From positions 1-64,000 of the forward strand of contig NZ_JSZO01000020.1 of assembly GCF_000801955.1 (NCBI RefSeq): 64,000 nucleotides of DNA. The letters run 5' to 3'. The notes under the pieces were generated by a model that ran no database searches, had not been told where the DNA came from, and saw nothing but the letters and a program-made list of their open reading frames with translations. This document shows, in pieces, positions 25,061-36,673 of this stretch. This DNA is from Ralstonia sp. A12 (GTDB taxonomy: Bacteria; Pseudomonadota; Gammaproteobacteria; Burkholderiales; Burkholderiaceae). The position numbers were made by a program, and so were the translations under genes. Position 1 is the first letter of the stretch; each line of letters begins with the position of its first letter.

Positions 25061-28033
25061 CTAGGCCGCCCTTCGCGCCAGCGTTTCTTGCGTTAAGTGC
25101 ACCAGCCGGTCGAGCCCCGGCTGCAGTTCTGGCAGCGCATCACCGCGCTTGGCCTGCTGCTCCATCTCGGCGCAGGTGTCTGCAACGGACTGCTCATGCA
25201 CCATCGCAAACGTGCCACGGATTGCGTGCAAGTGGCGCAGCGCGGCCTCTCGGTCATCCGACGACAGGGCAACTTGCGGGGATTCCAGCAGGTCATGCGT
25301 TGACGCCTTGAGCGCGGCAAGTACGCGCTCGGGCAAATGCCCCTCGCCGATGCTCTCGCGGCTTGCAACCGCTGGCGCTTCCACCGCATCCGTACGCACC
25401 ATGCGGTGCAGCGTCGTATCGAGCGCCTTGAGCAGGATCGGCTTGACCAGCACGGCGTCAATCCCCTCTTGCATACAGCGCTGATGCTCTTCGATTGCCG
25501 CGTGTGCCGTCAGCGCAATGATCGGCTGCTTCGCGCCTTGCGCGCGCAAGCATCGTGCAAGCGCATAGCCGTCCATGCCCGGCATGCTGAGGTCCGTCAA
25601 CAGAACGTCGTAATGCTGTTCGTTGAAACGGCGCAACGCCTCTCCGCCGCTGTCGGCTAGGTCAACCCGGTAGCCCAGCGACTCAAGCTGCATCCGGATC
25701 AACTCCCGGTTCGACGCCTGGTCGTCGACCGCTAGGACCTTGATGCTGCCCGCTGAAACACGCTGTGCATTCGCCGTGGGCTGGGCAGCGTGGGTGACAT
25801 CAGCAGGCAACTCGGCCGGCGCGAACGGCAGCGTGACCGTGAACTGGCTGCCATCGCCAGGGGCGCTGCGCAGGCTGATCGTACCGCCCATCAAATCGAC
25901 GAGCCGACGGCACAGCGCGAGCCCCAGCCCACTGCCGCCAAACCGGCGCGCGATGGTGGAATCTGCCTGCACGAAGGGCTCGAACAGGCGCGCCTGTTGC
26001 TCGGGGCTCATCCCGATCCCGCTATCGCTGACGCCAACGACGATCGCCGGCTTGCCTGCGCCGTTCTGCTTCGCGTAGATCTCGATCAGCACATCACCCT
26101 TCTCCGTGAACTTGATCGCGTTGCTGAGCAGGTTCGAGGCGATCTGCCGCAACCGGGTCGGATCGCCCGCATACGCTGGGCCAACGCTGTCGTCGACGAT
26201 GCAATCGAACTGCAGCCCCTTCTGCTGCGCGATCGGCTCGAAGATTGCCGCCACGTCGCGCACGATGGCCGCGGCGTCGAACGGGATCGACTCGATCGTC
26301 ACCTGCCCGGCCTCGATCTTGGAGAAATCCAGCACGTCGTTGATGATGCCCAGCAGCGCATTCGACGACGACGTGACCACCTGCAACCTCTCGTCCACCA
26401 CCGGTTCAAGCGGCATCCGCTGGATGAGTTCGAGGTTACCGAGGATCGCGTTCAGTGGCGTACGGATTTCATGGCTCATCGTCGACAGGAACACAGATTT
26501 CGCGCGGTTGGCCTCGTCGGCCGCCTGCTTCGCATCGCGCAGCGCCAGCTCGGTGCGCTTCTTGTCGGTGATATCCGTAAACGCCGTCACCAGCACGTTC
26601 GCGTTGTGGTAGCGCGCAGGTGCAAGATTGACCGCCAGGTCGATCGCGTTGCCATCCACCGTGGCCAACGCGAGATCGTCATGCACGATACCTGTGCTGC
26701 CGTGCGCCACATAGCGCTGTGCAATCTCGGCAGACAACGATGGCGTTCCGACCACCGCCCGGCTGGCCACTTCGTTCATGACCGGGCTGCTCAGCATGGG
26801 CTCGCCGGTGCGTGCGTCGATCACGCCCAGCCCAATCGGGGCGGTTTCAATCAGGATCCGGTTCAGGCGTTCGATCTCGACAAGGCGCTCGGAGCGCTCC
26901 AGCGTCGGCACAAAGACACGCCGGTTGAACCACCACAGCATGATCCACAGCACAGCGATCAAACCCGCCGCCAACAACGTCGTCAGGCGAATCTCGGGCC
27001 AGACACCGGCCAGCACGTCGCGCCAGGTGAATGCATAGACCACACGCCCACCTGCCGAGCCAGGCGGGGTACTCACCATGTAAACGCCATTGCTGGCGCG
27101 CTGCACGGACACCCCTGCCGATACGCTGGATAACTCGCGCAAAGCGGCCAGCACCTCTGGGCGCTTATTCCCATCGCCACTGATCGCGACGGGCGCCCCG
27201 CCAGCGCCGAGGACGATGAACGTTCCGTCGAAGCGGTCTGTCGATAGCGGCGCCAGCACCGCGTCAACCGGAACCTCACAGACAAACACGGCGAACGGCT
27301 TGCCACCTGCATCCAGCCCGTAGATCGACATCCGCACCGCCAACTCGCCAGTCAGCGGATTGCGATAAGGCTCGAGCCAGCGCACCGTGCGCAATCCATT
27401 GGGGTCATAGACAGTCTTTGGCGCGGCAGCCTCGCCGGCTGCATCGTGTGTGAGCGCAGAAAAAAATGCCGGCCGGTTCGCGAGCGTCGCGTCGAGCTTC
27501 GCCTGGTCCGGCCAGGGAAGCGGCGACATCACAACGAAGTCCTGTGACGGCGTATAGATGTACGTCGTAAACCGATAGCCCCGGATGATCGCGGTAGCGG
27601 CAAGCGTGTCCGAAACGCGATCCGTCAGCGCGATGAAGCGTCCCAGCTCGGGCACCGGCGTGTCTGGCGTCGCACTCGCAAACAAAACGGAGTGCAGCCC
27701 GTTGTCATGTTGGCGCACCAGGCGACCACCGTCCGCCTGGAACCGGCCCGCATCACCCGGGGCTGCGGTCTCGCGCTGATTCCACACCAGCTCGGCCAGG
27801 TAGATGGTGCTGCGAAGCACGATCTCCGCCTGCGTCACCTCACTCGCCATGCGCTGGCCCTCGACCGCAAGCTCGCGGCGCTGCCGCTCGTTGTGCGCGT
27901 GGACCATCGACGCCACAGCAATGCCGAACGTGAGCAGCGTCATGAGCGTGAGAACGATGCCGCCACCAAACAGTGCAGAACGCCGAAACCGGCGCATGGC
28001 CGAGAGCACGGTGGATGACTGGGCATTCGACAT
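25061..28033 (-). CDS. BvgS/EvgS-like hybrid sensor histidine kinase (PAS-HisKA-HATPase-REC-Hpt)
   Basis: 990 residues. Transmembrane helices at about 20-43 and 349-369 enclose a 300-residue periplasmic sensor domain without recognised fold (possibly dCache-like). Then: PAS region about 390-490, HisKA with H521 in [16 protein letters not shown], HATPase_c (N box [10 protein letters not shown] boxes DSGIGMS and GGSGLGLAL), receiver with D814 in [12 protein letters not shown], and Hpt with H936 in LHAIRGTF. This full His-Asp-His chain lets it phosphorylate separate response regulators. It heads the operon with the second regulator; the first paralog lies further on, in the opposite orientation. 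Signal unknown. Confidence 0.93.
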   Translation of the reverse strand: MSNAQSSTVLSAMRRFRRSALFGGGIVLTLMTLLTFGIAVASMVHAHNERQRRELAVEGQRMASEVTQAEIVLRSTIYLAELVWNQRETAAPGDAGRFQADGGRLVRQHDNGLHSVLFASATPDTPVPELGRFIALTDRVSDTLAATAIIRGYRFTTYIYTPSQDFVVMSPLPWPDQAKLDATLANRPAFFSALTHDAAGEAAAPKTVYDPNGLRTVRWLEPYRNPLTGELAVRMSIYGLDAGGKPFAVFVCEVPVDAVLAPLSTDRFDGTFIVLGAGGAPVAISGDGNKRPEVLAALRELSSVSAGVSVQRASNGVYMVSTPPGSAGGRVVYAFTWRDVLAGVWPEIRLTTLLAAGLIAVLWIMLWWFNRRVFVPTLERSERLVEIERLNRILIETAPIGLGVIDARTGEPMLSSPVMNEVASRAVVGTPSLSAEIAQRYVAHGSTGIVHDDLALATVDGNAIDLAVNLAPARYHNANVLVTAFTDITDKKRTELALRDAKQAADEANRAKSVFLSTMSHEIRTPLNAILGNLELIQRMPLEPVVDERLQVVTSSSNALLGIINDVLDFSKIEAGQVTIESIPFDAAAIVRDVAAIFEPIAQQKGLQFDCIVDDSVGPAYAGDPTRLRQIASNLLSNAIKFTEKGDVLIEIYAKQNGAGKPAIVVGVSDSGIGMSPEQQARLFEPFVQADSTIARRFGGSGLGLALCRRLVDLMGGTISLRSAPGDGSQFTVTLPFAPAELPADVTHAAQPTANAQRVSAGSIKVLAVDDQASNRELIRMQLESLGYRVDLADSGGEALRRFNEQHYDVLLTDLSMPGMDGYALARCLRAQGAKQPIIALTAHAAIEEHQRCMQEGIDAVLVKPILLKALDTTLHRMVRTDAVEAPAVASRESIGEGHLPERVLAALKASTHDLLESPQVALSSDDREAALRHLHAIRGTFAMVHEQSVADTCAEMEQQAKRGDALPELQPGLDRLVHLTQETLARRAA

Positions 28034-28293
28034 GGTGTGGCGACCTTCAACGACGCGGAATGGGTTGTCATGTTACGCCGGAATCTCTTGCCACCGAGCG
28101 ATGGGCGCGGCAAGTTCAGCCTTGTCCGACAAGATCGCAGGCCGCTTTCGGACCCGACCGATTCAACCGATGCCGCCGCTTCGGGAGAATGACTGTGCTG
28201 GGCGATTGCTCCACAGCTCGGCAGCTTGTTCTAGACACTCTCCATTTCGCCGCCTGCCGGGCGGCAATTTTTTGCCCGTTTGAAAGACCTGCA

Positions 28294-28683
28294 ATGAAGG
28301 AACGTGCAACCGTCCTCTGCACACGCGGCGATCAGATTCTCCTTGTCGCTCGCCCCCACGCCCACTGGGTACTGCCCGGCGGCAAACCGCACCGCGGCGA
28401 AACGCTGGATGACGCCGCACGCCGTGAGCTGGCTGAAGAAACAGGCATCGTCTGCAGTGATCTCCGCTACCTGTTCCAGCACACCGGCGGAAACAAGCTG
28501 CATCACGTGTTCATTGCCGACATCGCAGCAAGCGCGATGGCCCGCCCTGCTCAGGAGATTGCACACTGCGGCTGGTTCACCAGCACGGTGATCGCGTCGA
28601 TCGACTGCAGCCGACCGACGCCGCTCATCGTGGGACGCGCCCTCGACGTGCTAGAAGACGCGATGCTTCCGGCCGCTGCGTAA
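28294..28683 (+). CDS. NUDIX hydrolase
   Basis: 129 residues from ATG 28294. NUDIX box GGKPHRGETLDDAARRELAE followed by ETGI: Glu and the REUxEExGU core (RELAEETGI) are intact, so it is likely an active diphosphatase of nucleotide-derivative type (MutT/ADPRP-like). The start is at MKERATVLC, where the beta-grasp of the NUDIX fold starts. Convergent with the autotransporter gene, 6 bases apart. Substrate not predictable. Confidence 0.9.
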   Translation: MKERATVLCTRGDQILLVARPHAHWVLPGGKPHRGETLDDAARRELAEETGIVCSDLRYLFQHTGGNKLHHVFIADIAASAMARPAQEIAHCGWFTSTVIASIDCSRPTPLIVGRALDVLEDAMLPAAA

Positions 28684-28689
28684 GCCGCC

Positions 28690-31600
28690 TTACCACGCCC
28701 ACCGCACGCCGACATTACCCATGATGGTTCGCTGGTGCTCACCGCCGAGATTGGTCAGGTAGCTGAGCGTCGCATACGCACTGCTGCGCTTGCTCAGTTG
28801 CGCCACCAGCCCCGCGCCGATCTGCCCGGCCGTCTGGCCGATCTGTGTGCCGATGGTCGTTGTGCCGCCGAATGTCGTCTTGTCATCCGCGCCAAACGCG
28901 CGCAGCACATTCACGCGCAGGTACGGTTTCCAGTTCACACCATTCGAATCGAACGACCACTGCAGCCGCGCGCCGACTCGGCCCAGGAACGTGTTGCCGT
29001 TGTTCCAGGTCACGTTGGAGATGCCATCGTTCAGCGTATTCAATGACTGCCACTGCCACACCAGTTGGGCCTGCGGTTCCAATGTCAGCCCGTTGCCAAG
29101 CGCGATCGGCAACCCCGCCTCGACCGAGCCCGTCACCGCGTTGCCGTTGGCGGAGCCTTTGACGTTGTCCGTGGAATTTGTACGCACCGTCAGCGCGCTG
29201 CCCATCAGGACGGCATCCGTATACCAGCCCGTCGGCGCGACGTGCGTCCAATAGCCACCCAGGTTGTAGCCGTTGACCTGCAGGGAGCCGACGCCCATAC
29301 CCTGCTGCGCCAGCGCAAAACCCTTCACGTCGCCCACTGCACGCGAGAAGCCCAACAACACGCCATAGTGATTGCGATGGCCGTTCTGCTGCGTGTCTGC
29401 GAACAGATCCTGCCCGAGTTGCATGCCCCACACCGTACCGTCGAACGACGGATTCACGTCACCCTTCTGCTTGATGTTGGTGTTGCCACCCCACACGCGT
29501 GCCCATGAGGCCGGCACCGTACCGTTCTCGGTCAACAAGCCCTGCTCGCCCTGGCGATCATGGAACGTGTCGATCTGCAGCAACCCGAGCTGACGCGCAA
29601 CGGCCGGTGCTTCCGCGTACAGCGCCACCTCCGGCCGATAGACAGGCACCGGCGCCGCACCCGGCACGGCGTCGGCAATCGCCTCGACGATCGAGGTCGG
29701 CGTACCTTCAGCCGCCGAGATGGGCGGCACTGGGGCGGGAGTCGGGGTTGGCGCGGGTGCTGGAGTCGGAGTCGGAGTTGGTGCAGGCGTTGGCGTTGGC
29801 GTCGGGGCTGGGGTCGGCGCAGGCGGAATCGTGTTGCGCAGATACCAGTTGTTGCCCGTTCCGCTCGACGCACCACCCTTGGCAAGGAAGTACGTATAGG
29901 CCCCTGCACTGACCGTGCCACCGGATAGCGTGAAGGCCCCCGCACCGGTCGTCGCCCCGTTGATCGCCTGCACGACCTCAATGCCGTCGGCGATCGTTTG
30001 CGCGCCAGCCCCACCCACGTTCGTTACCTTGAGCGCGCTCGAGCCACCTGCGGAGCCGCCGCTCACAACGAGCCTGTCCGATGCTGCGCCGTCGCCCGCA
30101 AGCACCGTGTTCAACGCGATCGTCGCGTTCTGGCCGGTGTAGTTGCCCGCCACCGTCAGCGTGTTGCCGACCCCGCTGCCGCCGAGCTGCATGAGCCCTG
30201 CGTTGGTCAGGTTGCCGTTGATCTGGAAGTTGCCGGTCGTGCCGCCCGCCAGGCTGGTCAACGCGTTTGCGGCTGCGATCGTGCCGTTGTTCGTCACGTT
30301 GCCGGTCACACTGCCGTAGCCACCAAGCGTCGCGCCGCCTGCAACCGACACGGCTCCGCCGCCAGAAAGCGCCGCCGATGCACTGGTGCCATCACCCACA
30401 ACAAGCGCGCCGGCATTCACGTTGGTACCGCCGGCGTAGCTGTTGGCGCCGTTCAGCGTGAGCACACCGCTGCCGAGCTTGGTCAGCGAACCTGCCCCGG
30501 TGATGTTCTGCGCAACCGTGGAATTGAAGCCCTGCGTATCGATCGTGCCGTTGTTGGCGGTGATCGACACCGCGCGGCTCGATGCAAGATTGAACGTGTT
30601 GCCGAGTTGCAGCGTGCCGCCGTTGAGTGTCAGCGCACCCGACGATGCACCCAGTGCGTTATCAGCCGCCACCGACAGCGTGCCCTGCGTAATCGTCGTG
30701 CCGCCGGAATAGGCGTTGCTGCCAGACACCGTCAACATGCCCGCGCCGGTCTTCTCGACCGCGCCAGCCCCGCTGATGGTGCCCGTGTAAGTGCCAGCGC
30801 TGTCCTGCTGGAAGCGGACCAGCCCGTTGTCGGTCACGGACAATGGCAGGTTTGACGCATTCGCCTGCAGCGTCGCGCCGCTGTTGACTGTGGCCACAAC
30901 GGAGGCTGTCGTCGTACCAAGCGTGCCGGTCAGATTGAGCGTGCCGCTCTGCACGAGCGCGGTTGAAAATGTTCCTGTGCCAGCCCATGTCCAGTTGGTA
31001 CCGGCCATGGTCAGGCTCTGGAAATTGGTGAACGCGTTGGATGCCGTACCGGTGCCTTGCAGCGTCACCGTGTTGGTACCGCCACCGCCGTTGGCCGTGC
31101 CGATGATCTGCGAGCCGGTCTGCAGGATCAGCGTCACGTTGCCGTTACCGCCTTGGATGGCAGTGCCGCCCCCACCCTGGATCAAGCCCGCATTGGTGAT
31201 CGTCGTAGCGCCATTGGTCGAGCGCACGCCGATGCCGTTGTTGCTGATGATCCGACCGCCCGCTTGGTTGTTGATGGTCGCGGCAAACGAACTGCCAAGC
31301 GTGTTCGACACCACCGCATCGACACTGCCGCTGCTAGAAGCGGTGCCCGTCGTCTGGATCGTGCCGCTGTTGTTCAGCGTGTCGTTATTGCCCTGCATGT
31401 AGACGGCCGGAGCATCCCTGCCGTTGGAAGTGAGCGTACCGCTGTTGTTGATGGTGCCGTTGCCGCCGAGCAGTGACGCTGCACGTGCATTGCTCCCGGA
31501 GGTTGTTACCGTGCCGGTGTTGGTGATCGTATTGCCCGATGCACCCGGGTTGCTCTGGCCCCACGCGGCGGTCATGCCGTACGAGTTATTGCCGGTGGTT

Positions 31601-32055
31601 GTGATGGTGCCGTTGTTGACGAGCGTGTTGCCGTTGCCATTTGCCGCAACACCATCGTTATAGGCGCCCGTGGTGGAAATCACGCCGCCTGCGGCGTTGG
31701 TGATCGTGTTGCCATTGTTCACACCTAGCAATACCGCACCACGATTGGCCACACCGGTGCCATTGCCCGACATCGACAAATTGCCGCTGTTGGTAATGGT
31801 GCTCGATGTATCTACCGAAAATGGAGTAGGTGTAGCCGGCAGCGCAAAACTGCCACTCGCCGTTGAATCGATATTGATTGCGACGTTGGTGCTGCCACCT
31901 GTCGCCACAACTGAAGGAATGCCCGCACCGGAACAGGTCACGGTGGTACCGCTGGTCGGAGCGGTGGCCGTACAGGCTGCATAAGCGCCCACTGGCACCG
32001 CGCCCGTGAGAATCGTTACGCCGCCAACACCCAACTTCCACGCATTTTTTTTCAT
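28690..32055 (-). CDS. Classical (type Va) autotransporter with AIDA/pertactin-like repeats
   Basis: 1121 residues. Sec signal peptide at 1-26 (MKKNAWKLGVGGVTILTGAV, cleavage after GAYA). The passenger (about 27-800) is Gly/Asn/Thr/Ser-rich beta-helix repeat with autotransporter-associated strand motifs (for example EKTGAGMLTVSGSNAYSGGT, LTKLGSGVLTLNGANSYAGG). A Pro/Thr/Ala linker of alternating PT/PA follows at about 800-835, then a C-terminal beta-barrel of about 260 residues ending GNVGVRWAW with the terminal aromatic residue used for Bam recognition. The linker is an odd feature for this class. Probably a surface adhesin or aggregation factor; no protease or esterase motif was found. Confidence 0.92.
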   Translation of the reverse strand: MKKNAWKLGVGGVTILTGAVPVGAYAACTATAPTSGTTVTCSGAGIPSVVATGGSTNVAINIDSTASGSFALPATPTPFSVDTSSTITNSGNLSMSGNGTGVANRGAVLLGVNNGNTITNAAGGVISTTGAYNDGVAANGNGNTLVNNGTITTTGNNSYGMTAAWGQSNPGASGNTITNTGTVTTSGSNARAASLLGGNGTINNSGTLTSNGRDAPAVYMQGNNDTLNNSGTIQTTGTASSSGSVDAVVSNTLGSSFAATINNQAGGRIISNNGIGVRSTNGATTITNAGLIQGGGGTAIQGGNGNVTLILQTGSQIIGTANGGGGTNTVTLQGTGTASNAFTNFQSLTMAGTNWTWAGTGTFSTALVQSGTLNLTGTLGTTTASVVATVNSGATLQANASNLPLSVTDNGLVRFQQDSAGTYTGTISGAGAVEKTGAGMLTVSGSNAYSGGTTITQGTLSVAADNALGASSGALTLNGGTLQLGNTFNLASSRAVSITANNGTIDTQGFNSTVAQNITGAGSLTKLGSGVLTLNGANSYAGGTNVNAGALVVGDGTSASAALSGGGAVSVAGGATLGGYGSVTGNVTNNGTIAAANALTSLAGGTTGNFQINGNLTNAGLMQLGGSGVGNTLTVAGNYTGQNATIALNTVLAGDGAASDRLVVSGGSAGGSSALKVTNVGGAGAQTIADGIEVVQAINGATTGAGAFTLSGGTVSAGAYTYFLAKGGASSGTGNNWYLRNTIPPAPTPAPTPTPTPAPTPTPTPAPAPTPTPAPVPPISAAEGTPTSIVEAIADAVPGAAPVPVYRPEVALYAEAPAVARQLGLLQIDTFHDRQGEQGLLTENGTVPASWARVWGGNTNIKQKGDVNPSFDGTVWGMQLGQDLFADTQQNGHRNHYGVLLGFSRAVGDVKGFALAQQGMGVGSLQVNGYNLGGYWTHVAPTGWYTDAVLMGSALTVRTNSTDNVKGSANGNAVTGSVEAGLPIALGNGLTLEPQAQLVWQWQSLNTLNDGISNVTWNNGNTFLGRVGARLQWSFDSNGVNWKPYLRVNVLRAFGADDKTTFGGTTTIGTQIGQTAGQIGAGLVAQLSKRSSAYATLSYLTNLGGEHQRTIMGNVGVRWAW

Positions 32056-32511
32056 GTTTTCACTCGCAATTGACGGGGGGCTTCTGTTGCGACTTGTTGC
32101 GTGAAACGGTTTATATCACCTGCTCTAAATGCTCCGCAAGAACCGACCACATCAATCGAGGTGTCATGTCGGCAGATCGATTATCGGCATCTAGCGCTCG
32201 CACGGCTTGATGAAGCGGTTTGTTTTGTGCGACGCCTGATTCAACAAACCAAGGCGATTTGCAGTCGTAACCTGAACGACCTAAATTCCCGTGGTGTGTC
32301 TGCAAAATCGCGCCATCTCCGCTCGCCCCCGACGAGACAATCCACGGGACGTCGCTTCCCAACGCATCAACACAAATCATCCAGAAATGAAGTCCGGGCG
32401 GTTATCTCGCGCCAGATACGACAACGCCCGGGGCGCGGCCGCGCTCCGGGCGTCAAACCAACACGGTGAATCATTCCGTGCGGCGCCTATGCACTCACTT
32501 GGAATACGTTC
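32056..32511. other. Intergenic region with GC-rich hairpin
   Basis: Upstream of the autotransporter and downstream of the barrel protein; no gene supported. A long, nearly perfect GC-rich hairpin at 32424-32453 (CGCCCGG and CCGGGCG outer arms) probably ends barrel-gene transcription, although the T run is poor. The autotransporter promoter should lie in 32060-32250; none picked. Confidence 0.5.
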
Positions 32512-33219
32512 TTAGAACTTGTAGCGCGCACCCAGATAGATTTCATGCGAGACCAGCTTGGCGCGCAACATTTCGTCTTGCATGCCGACAGCGTTGGTGA
32601 ATGCGTTCCAACCGCTTTCCGTCTTGCCCATATCGACGTATCGGTAGCCCAGGTCCAGGGTCAGCTTCTTGATCGGGGAATACGAAACGCCCGCACCCAG
32701 CGACCACGCCAAGTTGGTTTGGCTTGCGGCGTTGAAAGGACCGCCAAAACCATTGGCCGGATTGATCTGAGCGCCTTCCGATTTCAGCATGGCCAGACCC
32801 AGGCCGCCCATGGCGTACACCGACACGTTCTTGGCAACCGCGAAGTCGCGGTACACATTGGCCATCACGCGTTGGGAGTGAATATCGTGGTAGTTGTTGC
32901 TGGGCCAGCGCGTCGAACCGCTCACGAAGGCATCCTTGCGCGGCAGGGTGTACTCGCCCTCGACACGCCAGCCGTTGGCGAAGTCGTAACCCAGCGCAAA
33001 CGAACCTGTGACGAGATTGGCGCTATCGTCAATCGAAACAAAACTACCGATCCGCGGGCGGGCGGAGGAAGCCATGTCGTCGGCCTTGTGTTTTGCGCCG
33101 ACGATGCGAACAGCACCGTAGTAGCCGTCTTCCTTCGAAGCATCGGTGGTGGTTTGGGCAAAAGCAGCACTGGAGAACAGCAGCGCGAGCGCGCCAGACA
33201 GAGCAAACGTCTTGATCAT
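32512..33219 (-). CDS. Outer-membrane beta-barrel protein (OMP_b-brl / opacity-like)
   Basis: 235 residues. Signal peptide at 1-22 (MIKTFALSGALALLFSSAAF, then AQ) and alternating aromatic beta-strands through the rest (RVEGEYTLPRKD, NVYRDFAVAKNVSVYAMGGL, LTLDLGYRYVDMG), ending ARYKF with the terminal Phe typical of Bam substrates. Eight-stranded porin-like/OmpA-like barrel is the likely fold; no peptidoglycan-binding domain, so it is not full OmpA. Function unspecified. Confidence 0.85.
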   Translation of the reverse strand: MIKTFALSGALALLFSSAAFAQTTTDASKEDGYYGAVRIVGAKHKADDMASSARPRIGSFVSIDDSANLVTGSFALGYDFANGWRVEGEYTLPRKDAFVSGSTRWPSNNYHDIHSQRVMANVYRDFAVAKNVSVYAMGGLGLAMLKSEGAQINPANGFGGPFNAASQTNLAWSLGAGVSYSPIKKLTLDLGYRYVDMGKTESGWNAFTNAVGMQDEMLRAKLVSHEIYLGARYKF

Positions 33220-33374
33220 GAAAACAACCTTTAAACGATGAGAGGAGAGAGAGCGCCATCGTAAAAAGCGTGCCGTTTTCGTTGAACCCGTTTGCGTACG
33301 GGTTTTGCCTCCGTAACGCTACGGAGGCAGACCGTAGACCTAGTTGCAAATCGATTGTTGCCGCTCGTGGCCGC

Positions 33375-34490
33375 CTATGTCGCAACCATCGATGCCGGCC
33401 CTGCATCGGCAAGACGCATCATCGCCAAGGCGGCAACACGCTGGAAGGCAACCAGCCGATCGCCTTGCAGTGCTTGTGCACTTGCTTTGCGAATCAAGGC
33501 AAGCGGATCGATTGGACGGTCGTCACGGCGGACTTCGAAATGCAGGTGTGGCCCGGTTGCCGTTCCGGTACGGCCGACCGCACCCACGCGCTGCGCACGT
33601 TCGACGTGCATGCCCGCACGCAGCTTAGGTTCAATCTTGGAGAGATGCGCGTAGTAGGACGTGTGGCCATCCGGATGACGGATCACCACGTATTTGCCGT
33701 AGCCGCGCGGCTCGTTGCCAACATGGGCAACCACCCCCGCCTCGGACGCACGCACGGCCCGGCCGGTCGGCGCTGCAAGGTCGACACCGGAATGACCGTG
33801 ATGGACGCCCGTGACAGGATGCGTACGCTCGCCGAAGTCCGAGCTGACGCGGGTTGCCTGAACCGGCCAGGTGAAGCGCAACCCCGCCATGAGCGTGCCG
33901 TCAAAGCGGTAGTAGTCGCCTTGCGGACGCTCGTTCGTCGCAAACCAGACACCTGCATAGCGCTTGCCCTGGAACTGCACCTCGATCGCGGTCAGGCGGA
34001 TCACCTGCTCGCAGCAAGCCTCTGCAACCGGTTCGTAGGCGATACGGAAGTAGTCGCCCGCCAAGCCTCGCGCCGACATATCGACGTTGCCGCGAAGCAG
34101 CCGGGTGATCTGCTGCAACAGATCACCCGGCAGATCGGCTCGCGCGAGCGCCTTGCGAAACGTGCTCACGATCTCGCCTGCTCGCGTGCCGGATTGCGAA
34201 TCTGCTGTCGGCGACGGAACCACGGGGGTACCCCACGGTGCGCGAGAGGCGTTGGAGAAACGCACGTCGACAAGGTTGTCCGCCGTCGGCATGAGTGCCA
34301 CGTTCGATACTGCAGGGGCATCCGGTGCCGGCGTCACACCCAGTGCGGGTGCGGGGATCACCGCCATCATGGATCCGTACAGCAAGGCAAGACATGCGCA
34401 TAGCGGTCGTCGTGCGCGATGCGCGTGCACGACGTTGCCTGCAGGGCGACCTTGTTCGCGTGCGAGACGGGAAAGCTGGTCGAACCACAT
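33375..34490 (-). CDS. M23-family metallopeptidase (LytM domain)
   Basis: 371 residues. Basic N-terminus and a hydrophobic stretch at about 30-50 (CACLALLYGSMMAVIPAPAL) target it to the envelope. The C-terminal third is a Peptidase_M23 domain with Zn ligands in HSGVDLAAPTGRAV and GPHLHFEVR, plus the catalytic-type HTSYYAHLSKI region. It cleaves peptidoglycan crosslinks or activates amidases. The mid-part (LTAIEVQFQGKRYAGVWF) resembles the CsdB/OapA-like N-terminal domain of DD-endopeptidases such as MepM. It is the last host gene before the tRNA-Ser island. Confidence 0.88.
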   Translation of the reverse strand: MWFDQLSRLAREQGRPAGNVVHAHRARRPLCACLALLYGSMMAVIPAPALGVTPAPDAPAVSNVALMPTADNLVDVRFSNASRAPWGTPVVPSPTADSQSGTRAGEIVSTFRKALARADLPGDLLQQITRLLRGNVDMSARGLAGDYFRIAYEPVAEACCEQVIRLTAIEVQFQGKRYAGVWFATNERPQGDYYRFDGTLMAGLRFTWPVQATRVSSDFGERTHPVTGVHHGHSGVDLAAPTGRAVRASEAGVVAHVGNEPRGYGKYVVIRHPDGHTSYYAHLSKIEPKLRAGMHVERAQRVGAVGRTGTATGPHLHFEVRRDDRPIDPLALIRKASAQALQGDRLVAFQRVAALAMMRLADAGPASMVAT

Positions 34491-34737
34491 GGCGTCATCA
34501 CTCGCTGGAGAAGAAATCAGAACATCGCGTCATGCCGCGTGGCACGGGGTTCGCGTCGCACTCGGCATCGGGGCCGAATGTACCGATGCGCCTTCGTCGG
34601 GGGTATGGGATTTGTCCGAATCAGGACCCTGAATTGGACGCTGAGTGTGGGCCCGCGCACTAGGGTGGCGGATGGTCCGCTTGCCACGGTGCGCGTGCCG
34701 GCGCACAACGAACTTGCACAGCGGTCACGCGCAGGGC

Positions 34738-34765
34738 TTGGCGTCCTGGCCCGGTGTGCTACAAT
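34738..34765 (+). promoter_or_regulatory. Sigma-70 promoter of tRNA-Ser
   Basis: TTGGCG and TACAAT with a 16-base spacer. The -10 element ends 11 bases before the mature tRNA 5' end. Confidence 0.7.
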
Positions 34766-34776
34766 CGCGGGCTTCC

Positions 34777-34867
34777 GGAGAGATGGATGAGTGGTTGAAG
34801 TCGCACGCCTGGAAAGCGTGTATAGGTTAATAGCCTATCAGGGGTTCGAATCCCCTTCTCTCCGCCA
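34777..34867 (+). tRNA. tRNA-Ser (anticodon GGA), island integration site
   Basis: Acceptor GGAGAGA pairs with TCTCTCC, then discriminator G and encoded CCA (34865-34867). The anticodon stem CACGC/GCGTG holds loop CTGGAAA (anticodon GGA, reads UCC/UCU). A long variable arm (TATAGGTTAATAGCCTATC) marks a class II serine tRNA. An integrase stub begins 145 bases downstream, so the 3' end is the likely attachment site of the following island. Confidence 0.95.
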
Positions 34868-35011
34868 GAATTCAATCTCAGCGACTCTCGCTGAGTCCCA
34901 GACGCTCCCCGAAACCGCGCCAAACTGCGGGCTTCGGGGGTAATAGCGCTCTTGCCGGGTCCCAGGCCCACCCAGACAATCCCACCATCAATTGTGGGTA
35001 GGATTGTGGGT

Positions 35012-36097
<1,086 letters not shown>

Positions 36098-36099
36098 CT

Positions 36100-36624
36100 A
36101 CCGGTGCGCATATGCTCCCCGTGATGGTGATGGAGAACGGCCGCCGCGCGATCAAACTGATGCGGTACCAGTGCCGCCCGGCGGGCAAGCCGGCGTTCTA
36201 CGACGAGAAGTGTCCGGGCACGTACAACGCCAGAATGGACAACCTGCGGGGATTCTGGAAGGGGCAATACGACCACACACGGCGCGGTGCTGGTGGATGC
36301 GTTCCATGAGAAGGTGGCCGGTCCAGAGGGGAAAAACATCGTCCTGGAGTTCCGACCCAGTCTGCCGGTGACGATGCTTGTGGCTTGCGTGTGGTCACAC
36401 TGGCGCGCGACAAAGCTAGGCGAGAAAGATCTGCTCTCGTTCGCGATCATTACGACCGATCCGCCGTCAGAGATTTCAGAGGCTGGGCACGACCGCTGCC
36501 CGGCCCCATCAAGCCAGCGGACCTAGACGCGTAGCTTAACCCCGACCCGCAAAACCTCGACGCAATGGACAAGATCCTGCGGAACAACGGGATGCCGCAT
36601 TTTGAGCATCGGGTGGCTGGGTGA
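36100..36624 (+). pseudogene. SOS response-associated peptidase (SRAP/YedK) C-terminal remnant
   Basis: Reading across three frames gives an SRAP-like protein: LMRYQCRPAGKPAFYDEKCP, then GTYNARMDNLRGFWKGQY, then (after a one-base insertion at about 36280) LVDAFHEKVAGPEGKN, LLSFAIITTDPPSEISEAGH, then (second shift at about 36506) PIKPADLDA, a TAG, and LNPDPQNLDAMDKILRNNGM ending HFEHRVAG. The N-terminal catalytic Cys and the start are lost at the IS boundary. Intact relatives protect abasic sites by DNA-protein crosslink. Clearly decayed. Confidence 0.82.
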
Positions 36625-36673
36625 GATGCTCTTGAACGGATAGAATCGCGCAACTCTTACTCGGCGATCCACA

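Noticed and set aside
29740-29830. Repetitive tract in the autotransporter, considered as CRISPR or VNTR array
   Set aside because: It is the in-frame codon repeat of the Pro/Thr/Ala linker, without spacers; not a CRISPR. Length polymorphism remains possible.
32111-32380. Minus-strand frame between autotransporter and barrel gene
   Set aside because: No ribosome-binding site or recognisable fold; sits in a regulatory gap.
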